Below, piece by piece: positions 53,360-61,536 of a DNA stretch of 64,000 nucleotides. This DNA comes from Microbacteriaceae bacterium (lineage in GTDB: Bacteria; Actinomycetota; Actinomycetes; Actinomycetales; Microbacteriaceae). Below the pieces are notes generated by a model, which did no database searches, was not told where the DNA came from, and worked only from the letters and a program-made list of their open reading frames with translations. Position numbers and translations under genes: made by a program. Each line of letters opens with the position of its first letter. Position 1 is the first letter of the stretch. The stretch spans positions 1-64,000 of the forward strand of contig JANXTR010000009.1 of NCBI GenBank assembly GCA_025352325.1, in the 5' to 3' direction.

Positions 53360-54286
53360 ATGACAACCGCCGTCGCCTCTGCGCCGGCCGCCACGACGCG
53401 CGGCGCCAGGACCCCCACCAGGTCCCGGCGCCGCAGCGCCGTCTGGGTGGGCCTGCTGCCGTTCCTCGCCTACGTGGTGATCTTCCTCGCCGTCCCGGCG
53501 GTCCTGGCCGTGGCCAGCGGCTTCTTCGACAGCAAGGGCGTGTTCACCTTCGACAACCTGAAGGCGCTCACCAACCCGCAGATCCTCAACCAGTTCCTCG
53601 CCTCCTTCGGCGTGTCGGCGGTCACCGCGGTCATCGGCGCCGTGGTCGGCGCGGTCATTTGCTTCGCGTTGATGGGCACCAAACCGGATGGCGTACTCCG
53701 CACCGTCGTCGACTCGGCGAGCAGCGTGCTCGCGCAGTTCGGTGGTGTGATGCTCGCCTTCGCGTTCATCGCCCTCATTGGGACGCAGGGACTGCTCACG
53801 CAGACGCTCGTCCACGCGGGCTGGGTGCTGAACCCTCTCAACCACTTCGGGAACAACGGGACGCTGCTCTACCAGGTTCCCGGTCTCGTCATTCCGTACC
53901 TGTATTTCCAGGTGCCACTCATGGTGCTCACCTTCATGCCGGCCATGGAGGGACTCAAAGCGACCTGGGGCGAGGCGAACGCCACGCTCGGCGGCACTCG
54001 ATTCACCTACTGGACCCGGATCGCAATGCCGATCCTGGCGCCCGCCTTCTTCGGGAGTTTGATCCTGCTGTTCGCGAACTCCTTCTCGTCGTATGCGACA
54101 GCCGCCGCGCTGATCTCGCAGGGCGGGATCATCCCGCTCGCGATCAAGCAGGCCACCAGCAGCGAGACCGTGGTCGGGATCGCCAACGTGGCCGGAGTTC
54201 TGGCCCTCGGAATGGTGATCGTCATGGTCATCCTGATGTCGGCGTACGGGCTGCTGCAGCGCCGCGCCGCGAGGTGGCAGCGGTGA
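53360..54286 (+). CDS. ABC transporter permease (phosphonate importer, subunit 1)
   Basis: This 308-aa protein has about six helices, an EAA-type loop LKATWGEANATLGGTRFTYW, and Met-Thr-Thr start at 53360. The frame is also open upstream to 53327, but that would overlap the binding-protein gene. Its stop overlaps the next GTG by 4 nt. Confidence 0.87.
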   Translation: MTTAVASAPAATTRGARTPTRSRRRSAVWVGLLPFLAYVVIFLAVPAVLAVASGFFDSKGVFTFDNLKALTNPQILNQFLASFGVSAVTAVIGAVVGAVICFALMGTKPDGVLRTVVDSASSVLAQFGGVMLAFAFIALIGTQGLLTQTLVHAGWVLNPLNHFGNNGTLLYQVPGLVIPYLYFQVPLMVLTFMPAMEGLKATWGEANATLGGTRFTYWTRIAMPILAPAFFGSLILLFANSFSSYATAAALISQGGIIPLAIKQATSSETVVGIANVAGVLALGMVIVMVILMSAYGLLQRRAARWQR

Positions 54287-55116
54287 GCGCCACCAGGCCG
54301 CTGCGCTTCGGAGCCGAGCCCAGCGGGGTGACCCGCGCGGTCATCCTGATCGTCGCGGCGATCCTGTTCATCACCCCGATCGTCGCGCTCATCGAGTTCT
54401 CTCTCCGCGTCGGCCAGCCGCTGAAGGGGGTGCAGACCTACGGACCGCTCCACTATCTCGCCATCTTCAATCCGGCGAGCAGCGGCGCCTACCAGGAACT
54501 GTTCCAGGGCATCGGCAACTCGCTGATCATCTGCGTGATCACGATCGTGATCGTGCTGGTCCTCCTGCTGCCCACCATGCTGCTCGTGGAACTGCGCTTC
54601 CCGAAGCTGCGCCGAGTTCTGGAGTTCATCTGCATCGTCCCGATCACCATTCCCACGGTGGTCCTGGTGGTCGGGTTCGTGCCGGTCTACTCGGCTGTCG
54701 TCGGGATCTTCGGCAGCGCTCCGTGGACCCTCGCGTTCGCGGTCGGGGTGATCGTGCTGCCGTACGCCTACCGTCCGATCGCGGCCAACATGGCGGCGCT
54801 CGACCTGGCTGTCCTCAGCGAGGCCGCCCTCTCGCTGGGTGCCAGTTGGGGCAGCGTGCTCAGCCGCGTCATCCTCCCGAACCTGCGGCGCGGCATTTTC
54901 GCCTCGAGCTTCATCACGATCGCGGTGGTGCTCGGTGAGTACACCATCGCCACCTTCCTCAGTCGCAACGTGTTCCAGACGGCGCTGGTGCAACTGCAGC
55001 GAACCGATCCGTTCGTGGGGGCGATCTTCGCCGTCTTCGCGCTGCTCTTCGGATTCATCCTCCTTCTCATCATCGGTCGGATCGGTTCCGTCGGCCGGAA
55101 CAGGAAAGCATCATGA
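54283..55116 (+). CDS. ABC transporter permease (phosphonate importer, subunit 2)
   Basis: This 277-aa protein has about six helices with the EAA loop LSEAALSLGASWGSVLSRV. It forms the channel with the previous gene. The ATPase gene overlaps its stop by 4 nt, so all four importer genes are tightly coupled. Confidence 0.88.
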   Translation: MSATRPLRFGAEPSGVTRAVILIVAAILFITPIVALIEFSLRVGQPLKGVQTYGPLHYLAIFNPASSGAYQELFQGIGNSLIICVITIVIVLVLLLPTMLLVELRFPKLRRVLEFICIVPITIPTVVLVVGFVPVYSAVVGIFGSAPWTLAFAVGVIVLPYAYRPIAANMAALDLAVLSEAALSLGASWGSVLSRVILPNLRRGIFASSFITIAVVLGEYTIATFLSRNVFQTALVQLQRTDPFVGAIFAVFALLFGFILLLIIGRIGSVGRNRKAS

Positions 55117-56180
55117 GCCTCCTCGAAACCTCCCCGATCCAGCTCGGCGCGCCCGGCGCGACTGTCGACCTGCAGAACGTGATCAAGGACTATCCGGGCG
55201 GCAACCGCGCCCTCAACGGCGTGGACCTGTCGATCAAGCCGGGCGAGTTCATCGCGTTGCTCGGTCCCTCGGGCTGCGGCAAGACCACCGCCCTGCGCGC
55301 CCTCGCCGGCTTGGAGCAGGTGACGGACGGCCACATCCTGATCGACGGCACGGATGTCGTGGACGTCCCCGCCAACAAGCGCGACATCGGCATGGTCTTC
55401 CAGGCATACTCGCTCTTCCCGCACATGACCGTGCGCGAGAACGTCGAGTTCGGCCTGCGGATGCGCAAGGTGGATGCGGCGAAGCGCAAGGCGCGCGCCG
55501 AAGAGGCCCTCGAACTCGTCGGGCTCGCGCAGCTGAGCGCGCGCTACGCGCACCAGCTCTCCGGCGGACAGCAGCAGCGCGTCGCCCTCGCGCGGGCCCT
55601 CGTCACGCGGCCGCGCGTGCTACTGCTCGATGAGCCGCTGTCGGCGCTCGACGCCAAGGTCAGGGTGCAGCTGCGCGACGAGATCCGTCGCATCCAGACC
55701 GAGCTCGGCATCACCACGCTGTTCGTGACCCACGACCAGGAGGAGGCGCTCGCCGTCGCCGACCGGGTCGCCGTCATGAAGGACGGCAACATCGAGCAGA
55801 TCGGCACCCCGGAGGAGCTCTACACCTCGCCGGTGTCGGCCTTCGTGGCGAACTTCATCGGCCTCAGCAATCAGATCCCCGCGGAGCTCGACGGCGGTCT
55901 CGTGGCGGTGCTCGGCAAGCGGCTCGAGCTGATCAACGCGCCCATGCCCGATGGGCCGGTGACCGCGTTCGTGCGTCCCGAGGACATCGTGCTCGACCCG
56001 AAGGGGATGTCGGCCACCGTCGTCACCTCGAGCTTCCTCGGCTCGCTGCGGCGCACGCAGGCGCGGCTCGACGACGGCTTCGTGGTCTCGTTCCAGCACG
56101 ATGTCGCCGACGCACTGCAGCCCGGCGACGCCGTGCAGCTGCGGCTCAAGGGCAAGCGCGTGCTGGCCTCACCGCGCTGA
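55113..56180 (+). CDS. ABC transporter ATP-binding protein (phosphonate importer)
   Basis: This 355-aa ATPase has Walker A GPSGCGKTT, signature LSGGQQQRVALARAL, Walker B VLLLDEPLSALD, the switch His in VTHDQEEA, and a C-terminal TOBE domain (about 270-355), the PotA/FbpC layout. It energises uptake through the two permeases. A hairpin is not evident after it; the AI-2E gene has its own promoter 31 nt downstream. Confidence 0.93.
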   Translation: MSLLETSPIQLGAPGATVDLQNVIKDYPGGNRALNGVDLSIKPGEFIALLGPSGCGKTTALRALAGLEQVTDGHILIDGTDVVDVPANKRDIGMVFQAYSLFPHMTVRENVEFGLRMRKVDAAKRKARAEEALELVGLAQLSARYAHQLSGGQQQRVALARALVTRPRVLLLDEPLSALDAKVRVQLRDEIRRIQTELGITTLFVTHDQEEALAVADRVAVMKDGNIEQIGTPEELYTSPVSAFVANFIGLSNQIPAELDGGLVAVLGKRLELINAPMPDGPVTAFVRPEDIVLDPKGMSATVVTSSFLGSLRRTQARLDDGFVVSFQHDVADALQPGDAVQLRLKGKRVLASPR

Positions 56181-56199
56181 GTCCTCCAACGCCGCCACT

Positions 56200-56205
56200 T
56201 AGACT
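56200..56205 (+). promoter_or_regulatory. -10 box, leaderless, AI-2E gene
   Basis: TAGACT lies 6 nt before the GTG at 56212. Confidence 0.55.
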
Positions 56206-56211
56206 GGTTGG

Positions 56212-57408
56212 GTGGCCAACCGTTCCCGCGACGAGAAGAAAGCTCCGGTCGAGCCGGTCGAGCCGAACGCATCCGGGCGGGGCTCGGTGACACCTGGCAT
56301 GCGCATCGCGGGCGACTGGGCCTGGCGCATCCTCGTAGTCGTCGGCGTGCTCACCATCTTCGGGTGGGTCTTTATCCAGCTCAAGGACATCGCGATCCCG
56401 TTCATGGTCGCGCTGTTGCTCGCCGCCCTGCTCGTCCCGTTCTCGCAGTGGCTGCAGCGCCGCCACGGGTGGCCCAAGTGGGCGGCAGTCGCGGTCAGCG
56501 AGCTCGGTTTGCTCGTTGTCATCGGCGGCTTGCTCTACCTGGTGGTGCTCTTCATCGTCCGCGGCTTCCCCGATCTCCAGGCGCAGACAGCCTCCCGCTT
56601 CGCCGTGTTCCAGGATTTCCTGCAGAACACTCTCGGGTTGAGCAAGACCGATGTGAGCGCGTGGTTCGAACAGCTCATCTCCGGCGTGCAGAAGGATTCC
56701 TCGGGCCTCGTCAGCGGCGCCCTCTCGGTCGGGACCACGGCCGGGCACGTGCTTGCCGGCATCCTGATCACGCTGTTCTCGACGCTCTTCCTGCTGATCG
56801 ACGGGAGAGGGATCTGGCACTGGATCGTGCGCATCTTCCCGGTGAAGTCGCGGGCCGCCCTGATCGGCGCTGGCGAGGCGGGCTGGATCACGCTCAGCAC
56901 CTTCGTGAAGGTGCAGATCTTCGTCGCCTTCGTGGATGCGGTGGGTATCGGCCTCGGCGCGTTCATCCTGGGTCTGTTCACGGGGGGCTTCCCGCTCGTG
57001 ATCCCGATCGCGATCGCGGTGTTCCTCGGATCGTTCATCCCGGTCGTCGGCGCGGTGTTCACCGGAGTGATCGCTGTCTTCGTCGCGCTCATCTACCTCG
57101 GCCCGGTCCCGGCTCTTGTCATGCTCGGCGTCGTGATCCTCGTGCAGCAACTCGAGGGGCACGTACTTCAGCCCTTCGTGATGGGCAACGCGGTGAAGGT
57201 GCACCCGCTCGCCGTCGTGCTGGCGGTCGCCACCGGCGGACTCGTCGGCGGCATCCCGGGCGCCCTGTTCGCGGTTCCGCTCGTCGCCACCGCGAACATC
57301 ATGGTCGGCTATATCGCGCGCGGGGACTGGCGCGACAATCCGCACCCGAGCGTCAGTGATGTCGTTCCCGCCACGAAAGGTCCTCGGCGTGCCCGAAGCA
57401 AAGTTTGA
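56212..57408 (+). CDS. AI-2E family transporter
   Basis: This 398-aa polytopic membrane protein has the AI-2E pattern: a double helix start (WRILVVVGVLTIFGWVFI; IAIPFMVALLLAALLVPF), a long central soluble loop, and GSFIPVVGAVFTGVIAVFVAL with QQLEGHVLQPFVMG. Family members export small signals or peptides or act in Na+ homeostasis. The ilvA start lies inside its last codons. Confidence 0.92.
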   Translation: MANRSRDEKKAPVEPVEPNASGRGSVTPGMRIAGDWAWRILVVVGVLTIFGWVFIQLKDIAIPFMVALLLAALLVPFSQWLQRRHGWPKWAAVAVSELGLLVVIGGLLYLVVLFIVRGFPDLQAQTASRFAVFQDFLQNTLGLSKTDVSAWFEQLISGVQKDSSGLVSGALSVGTTAGHVLAGILITLFSTLFLLIDGRGIWHWIVRIFPVKSRAALIGAGEAGWITLSTFVKVQIFVAFVDAVGIGLGAFILGLFTGGFPLVIPIAIAVFLGSFIPVVGAVFTGVIAVFVALIYLGPVPALVMLGVVILVQQLEGHVLQPFVMGNAVKVHPLAVVLAVATGGLVGGIPGALFAVPLVATANIMVGYIARGDWRDNPHPSVSDVVPATKGPRRARSKV

Positions 57409-58669
57409 TCCCGAGGTCTCGACAGGCTCGACCAGCGAGACCGCCCTTCCCGGACCGACGCTCGCCGAGATCCGTCAGGCGCGCGTGCGCATCGCCGCGG
57501 TTGTCACGACCACGCCGATGGAGAAATCGCGATTTCTGTCCGACACGCTCGGGCAGTGCGTCCACCTGAAGGCCGAGAACCTGCAGCGCACCGGCTCATA
57601 CAAGATCCGCGGGGCCTACAACCGGATCGCCCAGTTGAGCGAAGCCGAGAAGGCGCGCGGCGTCGTCGCGGCCTCGGCGGGCAACCACGCGCAAGGTGTC
57701 GCGCTCGCCGCTCGTGAGCTGGGCATCCGGGCCACGATCTTCATGCCGCTCGGCGTGGCGTTGCCGAAGCTGCAGGCCACGCGCGGCTACGGTGCCGACG
57801 TTGTGCTGCACGGCAGCATCGTCGACGAGACGCTGCAGGCGGCGGCCGAGTTCGCCGAGCGCACCGGAGCCGTGCTCATCCCGCCCTTCGACCACCCGGA
57901 CATCGTGGCCGGCCAGGGCACGCTGGCTCTCGAGATCCTCGACCAGGTTCCCGATGTTGCGAACATCGTCGTCCCGATCGGTGGTGGGGGGCTCATTTCG
58001 GGCATCGCCACCGTGTTTGCCCAGCTCGAGCCGGAGCTCGGCCGCCACGTCCGCATCATCGGCGTCCAGGCCGCGAACGCCGCCGCGTACCCGCCCTCAC
58101 TCGCGGCCGGGCATCCGCAGGCGATCGCGACCCTGCCGACCATCGCCGACGGGATCGCGGTCGCGCGCCCCGGCGCCCTCAACTTCGAGATCATTCGCCA
58201 GACCGTCGACGAGGTCGTCACGATCGAAGACGACGAGACCGCGAAGGCGATCGTCGTGCTCCTCGAGCGCGCGAAGCTCGTCGTGGAGCCGGCTGGCGCG
58301 GTCGGCGTGGCCGCGCTCCTGGCCGGCAAGATCGACCTCGACGGTCCGACGGTCGTGATTCTCAGCGGCGGCAACATCGATCCGATGATCATGGAGCGCA
58401 TCATCAGCCGCGGGCTGGCGGCATCCTCTCGCTATCTCATCGTCAGCATTCCGCTGCCCGACCGACCCGGCCAGCTCGCCCGCATCGCCGAGATTATCGC
58501 CGAGGCGAACGCGAATGTCGTTGAGGTCATGCACACCCGCCACGGATCCGGTCTGCAGATCAGCGAGGTCGAGATCGAGATCAGCATGGAGACCCGCGGC
58601 GCCGAGCATGCGGAGATGGTGCTGCAGCACCTGCGCGACGAGGGCTACCGGCCGCAGGTCGAGCTCTAG
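57389..58669 (+). CDS. ilvA: Threonine ammonia-lyase (threonine deaminase)
   Basis: It makes 2-oxobutanoate from threonine for isoleucine synthesis, or degrades serine/threonine. The 426-aa PLP protein has the Schiff-base Lys in TGSYKIRGAYNR, the phosphate loop PIGGGGLISG, and a C-terminal ACT-type domain (YLIVSIPLPDRPGQLARIAE). The GTG at 57389 has a GAAAGG site at 8 nt. Residues about 10-19 (EVSTGSTSET) come from a dispersed repeat built into the coding region. Confidence 0.92.
   Translation: MPEAKFDPEVSTGSTSETALPGPTLAEIRQARVRIAAVVTTTPMEKSRFLSDTLGQCVHLKAENLQRTGSYKIRGAYNRIAQLSEAEKARGVVAASAGNHAQGVALAARELGIRATIFMPLGVALPKLQATRGYGADVVLHGSIVDETLQAAAEFAERTGAVLIPPFDHPDIVAGQGTLALEILDQVPDVANIVVPIGGGGLISGIATVFAQLEPELGRHVRIIGVQAANAAAYPPSLAAGHPQAIATLPTIADGIAVARPGALNFEIIRQTVDEVVTIEDDETAKAIVVLLERAKLVVEPAGAVGVAALLAGKIDLDGPTVVILSGGNIDPMIMERIISRGLAASSRYLIVSIPLPDRPGQLARIAEIIAEANANVVEVMHTRHGSGLQISEVEIEISMETRGAEHAEMVLQHLRDEGYRPQVEL
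57415..57442. repeat. Short GGTCTCGAC-type dispersed repeat, copy 2, inside ilvA
   Basis: GGTCTCG at 57415-57421 and CGAGACC at 57436-57442 are perfect inverted arms around CTCGACC sequence. It matches the 26355 copy at about 21 of 25 positions and encodes part of the IlvA N-terminus. Confidence 0.6.
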
Positions 58670-58678
58670 CGCTCGCCG

Positions 58679-58755
58679 CCTCCGCGAAAGTACCGGTTTG
58701 CGTCTGCTTTCAGCGCCGAGAGTACGGAGATATACGTACTCTCGGGGATTATGGA
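58679..58755. repeat. Dispersed palindromic repeat, copy 2
   Basis: This 77-bp element aligns without gaps to 25589-25665. It shares CCTCCGCGA, CTTTC, GCGCCGAGAG, ACGTACT and the ATGG end. The inner inverted repeat here is GAGAGTACG...CGTACTCTC. It fills the gap between the convergent ilvA and greA genes. Confidence 0.8.
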
Positions 58756-58765
58756 AGGCGCCGGA

Positions 58766-59257
58766 CTAGCCGGTGTAGGTCGCGACCTTCGTCACCTTGA
58801 CGGTGATCTCGCGGCCGTTCGGGGCCGTGTACTTCGTCGAGGCGCCGACCTTGAGGCCGAGGATCGACTGACCGAGCGCACTTGTCGCCGGGTAGACGTC
58901 GATGTCGCTCGAGTCGTCGGCGATCTCGCGGCTGCCGAGCAGGAACGTGCTCTCGTCGCCGGCGATCGTCGCGGTGACCACCGTGCCGATCTCGACGACG
59001 CCGTGGCTGACGGGAGGTTCGCCGACCGTCGCGTGCCGCAGAAGCTGCGTGAGCTGGCGAATCCGGGCCTCGATCTTGCCCTGCTCGTCCTTGGCGGCGT
59101 GGTAGCCGCCGTTCTCCTTGAGGTCGCCCTCGTCGCGTGCCGACTCGAGCTTCTTGGCGATGTCGAGGCGCGCGGGACCGCTGAGCTCCTCGAGCTCGGC
59201 GGACAGCCGGTCGAAGGACTCCTGGGTCAGCCAGGTGGTGGCGGCGGTATCGGTCAT
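58766..59257 (-). CDS. greA: Transcription elongation factor GreA
   Basis: This 163-aa protein rescues backtracked RNA polymerase. The N-terminal coiled coil carries the acidic tip DEGDLKENGGYHAAKDEQ (about 41-58), and the C-terminal FKBP-like domain follows (LGLKVGASTKYTAPNG). The start codon has a TAGGCT box 8 nt upstream. Convergent with ilvA across the palindromic repeat. Confidence 0.95.
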   Translation of the reverse strand: MTDTAATTWLTQESFDRLSAELEELSGPARLDIAKKLESARDEGDLKENGGYHAAKDEQGKIEARIRQLTQLLRHATVGEPPVSHGVVEIGTVVTATIAGDESTFLLGSREIADDSSDIDVYPATSALGQSILGLKVGASTKYTAPNGREITVKVTKVATYTG

Positions 59258-59265
59258 AACGAGTC

Positions 59266-59271
59266 AGCCTA
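59266..59271 (-). promoter_or_regulatory. -10 box, greA
   Basis: TAGGCT (minus strand) lies 8 nt before the greA ATG. It sits inside the end of the DUF4307 gene. Confidence 0.4.
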
Positions 59272-59664
59272 GGTCGTCCAGCACGAGCCGATCAAGCCGG
59301 TGACAGCGGGCTCCGAGGTGCGGACTCGCTCGGTGAAGACACGGTTGCGATCGGTGACGGCTGGAAGGGTCACGATCTTCCAGCCGACGATCGCGAACTT
59401 CTTGTTGAGGCCCTGGATGCTGCAGCTCACCTTCGTGCCCGGATCCGCGCTCACCTGCGAGCGGATGTCGATCGCATGGGAGTCGACGACGGTGTACCCG
59501 ACGTCCTGCGTCTCGATCGATGCTGTCGTGCCGAACAGCCCCACCCAGAGCACCCAGGCGACGGCGACGAGCAGCACACCGGCCCCCGCGGTGATCGCCA
59601 CCGTGCGCGTGCGGATCCGGCGGCTGCGGGTGCGGCCGTAGCGCGCATCCAGTGCGGTGCTCAT
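59269..59664 (-). CDS. DUF4307 membrane protein
   Basis: This 131-aa protein has a basic N-terminus, one helix (about 24-46) and an extracytoplasmic domain with VGYTVVDSHAIDI and two Cys residues. DUF4307 genes lie beside greA across actinobacteria (Rv1081c in M. tuberculosis). The ATG at 59664 follows GGAGG. The function is unknown. Confidence 0.88.
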   Translation of the reverse strand: MSTALDARYGRTRSRRIRTRTVAITAGAGVLLVAVAWVLWVGLFGTTASIETQDVGYTVVDSHAIDIRSQVSADPGTKVSCSIQGLNKKFAIVGWKIVTLPAVTDRNRVFTERVRTSEPAVTGLIGSCWTT

Positions 59665-59715
59665 CGAACCTCCATGCGGGTTACCCTGGAAGCCAAGGCT
59701 ATCGAAGGGCTGCTG

Positions 59716-59988
59716 ATGATCTGGCGAGTGACGATCGGGCGACTGGTCGATGGTCGACCGGCGGACGCGACGCCATCGCCGGTGCCCACCTCGAACGTCT
59801 CCGACGGCCTGGTCACCCCCGGCGTGTGGGGCTTCGCCATTACGGCGTTCATCATGATCGCGGTCATCCTGCTCGTCATCGACATGGTGCGCCGTCTGCG
59901 ACGACTCAACTACCGGGCCGAGATCCGTCAGCGGCTCGAGGACGAAGCGGCCGCGGCATCCACCGCCCCGACGACGCCGGCCAACTAG
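59716..59988 (+). CDS. Small single-pass membrane protein (Rv1083-like by position)
   Basis: This 90-aa protein has VTPGVWGFAITAFIMIAVILLVIDMVRR as its membrane helix region (about 36-60) and a basic, charged C-terminal tail. By order and strand it corresponds to Rv1083 in the greA-DUF4307-mca-Rv1083 block of mycobacteria. The ATG at 59716 is chosen for GAAGGG upstream; 59674 is an alternative. Its stop overlaps the convergent trhA gene. Confidence 0.7.
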   Translation: MIWRVTIGRLVDGRPADATPSPVPTSNVSDGLVTPGVWGFAITAFIMIAVILLVIDMVRRLRRLNYRAEIRQRLEDEAAAASTAPTTPAN

Positions 59989-60692
59989 CGGTAGACCGGG
60001 TCAAGCACCAGCAGGAGAATTGCGGTCCAGTGGCACAGGAACGCGAGCACCGTGCAGGCGTGGAAGAGTTCGTGGAATCCGAACACCCCGCGTTTCGGGT
60101 TCGGTCGCTTGAGCGCGTAGAACACCGCACCGGTCGTGTACGACAGGCCGCCGACGATCACCAGGATCATCGTGGCCACGTTCGCCGCCACGAGGTCGCC
60201 TATGTACAGGATCGCCCCCCAGCCCAGCAGGATGTAGAGCGCCACGTAGAGCAGCCGCGGCGCCTTCAGCCAGAAGATCCGGAAGGCGATCCCAAGCAGC
60301 GCTCCCGTCCAGATCAGGGTGAGCAGCACCACGTTCTTCGGGAACGGCAGGGCGTTCACCGCGAGCGGCGTGTATGTACCTGCGATCAGCAGGAAGATGT
60401 TGGAGTGGTCAAGGCGGCGGAACAGCGCCAGCGTCTTCGGGTTCCAGTTGAAGCGGTGGTACACGGCCGAGATCCCGAACAGCAGCAGCGAGGTCGCCAT
60501 GAAGATCGCCGAGCTTGTCTTCGCCGCGGGCCCCTGCGCGAGGCAGATGAGCACGATCCCCGCGGCGATGGCCAGGGGAAAGGTGCCGGCGTGGATCCAG
60601 CCCCGCCAAGTGGGCTTGACGTCGTACTGCGGGTGATCGAGCGCATCCTCGAGCAGCGGGGTGTTGTCACGGTCGGCGCCCGCTGTGGTCAT
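59985..60692 (-). CDS. trhA: PAQR/hemolysin III family membrane protein TrhA
   Basis: This 235-aa, seven-helix protein has the family motifs SAVYHRFNW (first His), RLDHSNIFLLIAGTYTP and the C-terminal FHELFHACTVLAFLCHW with His metal ligands. Bacterial PAQR proteins act in membrane-fluidity and energy homeostasis. A TAAGAT box lies 6 nt before the ATG. Confidence 0.93.
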   Translation of the reverse strand: MTTAGADRDNTPLLEDALDHPQYDVKPTWRGWIHAGTFPLAIAAGIVLICLAQGPAAKTSSAIFMATSLLLFGISAVYHRFNWNPKTLALFRRLDHSNIFLLIAGTYTPLAVNALPFPKNVVLLTLIWTGALLGIAFRIFWLKAPRLLYVALYILLGWGAILYIGDLVAANVATMILVIVGGLSYTTGAVFYALKRPNPKRGVFGFHELFHACTVLAFLCHWTAILLLVLDPVYR

Positions 60693-60698
60693 GCGCCG

Positions 60699-60704
60699 AT
60701 CTTA
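60699..60704 (-). promoter_or_regulatory. -10 box, leaderless, trhA
   Basis: TAAGAT (minus strand) lies 6 nt before the trhA ATG at 60692. Confidence 0.6.
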
Positions 60705-60722
60705 GGCGGCGGAGTTGAGGGC

Positions 60723-60728
60723 TAATCT
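60723..60728 (+). promoter_or_regulatory. -10 box, leaderless, uppS
   Basis: TAATCT lies 6 nt before the GTG at 60735. The trhA box is 18 nt away on the other strand, so two divergent leaderless promoters sit back to back. Confidence 0.6.
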
Positions 60729-60734
60729 AGCGAG

Positions 60735-61520
60735 GTGGCCAAGAGGAAGAGCGCGGTCAGAACCGGCTTCCTCTACGGGCTGTATCAGGCGCGGCTGCGC
60801 CGGCAGCTGACGAATGCCCCGCTCCCGCACCACATCGCGATGATCATCGACGGCAACCGTCGCTGGGCCCGCGAACGCGCGCTCGAGACGGCCGCCCACG
60901 GACACCGCGCCGGCGCTGCGAAGATGCGCGAGTTCCTTGGCTGGTGCGACGAGCTCGGGGTGCGGGTGGTCACGATCTACCTGCTTTCGACCGACAACTT
61001 GGTGGGGCGTCCGAGCGAGGAGCTCGAGCAGCTTTTCGAGATCATCGGCGATCTCGCGACCGATCTCGCGGCCGAGGGCGAGTGGCGCATCCAGCACGTG
61101 GGCACCACCGACGGGCTGCCCATCGAGCTGGTCGATCGACTCCAGGATGCGCAGCGCATCACGAGCGAGCGCACGGGTCTGCACATCAACCTGGCGGTCG
61201 GGTACGGCGGGCGCCGCGAGATCGCGGACGCCATGCGCAGCATCGTCCGCAGCCACGGCAATGACGGGGGGACGATCGACGACCTCGCCGCGATCCTCAC
61301 GCCCGAGCTCATCGCCCAGCATCTCTACACCCAGGGGCAGCCCGATCCGGATCTCATCATCCGCACCTCGGGCGAGCAGCGGCTCAGCGACTTCATGCTC
61401 TGGCAGAGCGCGCACAGCGAGTTCTACTTCGTGGACGCCCTCGGGCCCGACCTGCGCGAGGTCGACTTCCTGCGGGCTCTGCGCAACTACGCGACACGGG
61501 ATCGCCGCTACGGCCAATAG
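60735..61520 (+). CDS. uppS: cis-prenyltransferase (isoprenyl transferase)
   Basis: This 261-aa cytoplasmic enzyme extends isoprenyl chains for undecaprenyl (or Z-farnesyl) phosphate. It has HHIAMIIDGNRRWARERALE with the catalytic Asp, LSTDNL, and GEQRLSDFMLWQSAHSEFYF near the C-terminus. By gene order beside trhA it resembles mycobacterial Rv1086, a short-chain Z-isoprenyl synthase, so chain length is uncertain. Confidence 0.93.
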   Translation: MAKRKSAVRTGFLYGLYQARLRRQLTNAPLPHHIAMIIDGNRRWARERALETAAHGHRAGAAKMREFLGWCDELGVRVVTIYLLSTDNLVGRPSEELEQLFEIIGDLATDLAAEGEWRIQHVGTTDGLPIELVDRLQDAQRITSERTGLHINLAVGYGGRREIADAMRSIVRSHGNDGGTIDDLAAILTPELIAQHLYTQGQPDPDLIIRTSGEQRLSDFMLWQSAHSEFYFVDALGPDLREVDFLRALRNYATRDRRYGQ

Positions 61521-61536
61521 CTGAAAAGATGGTCGA

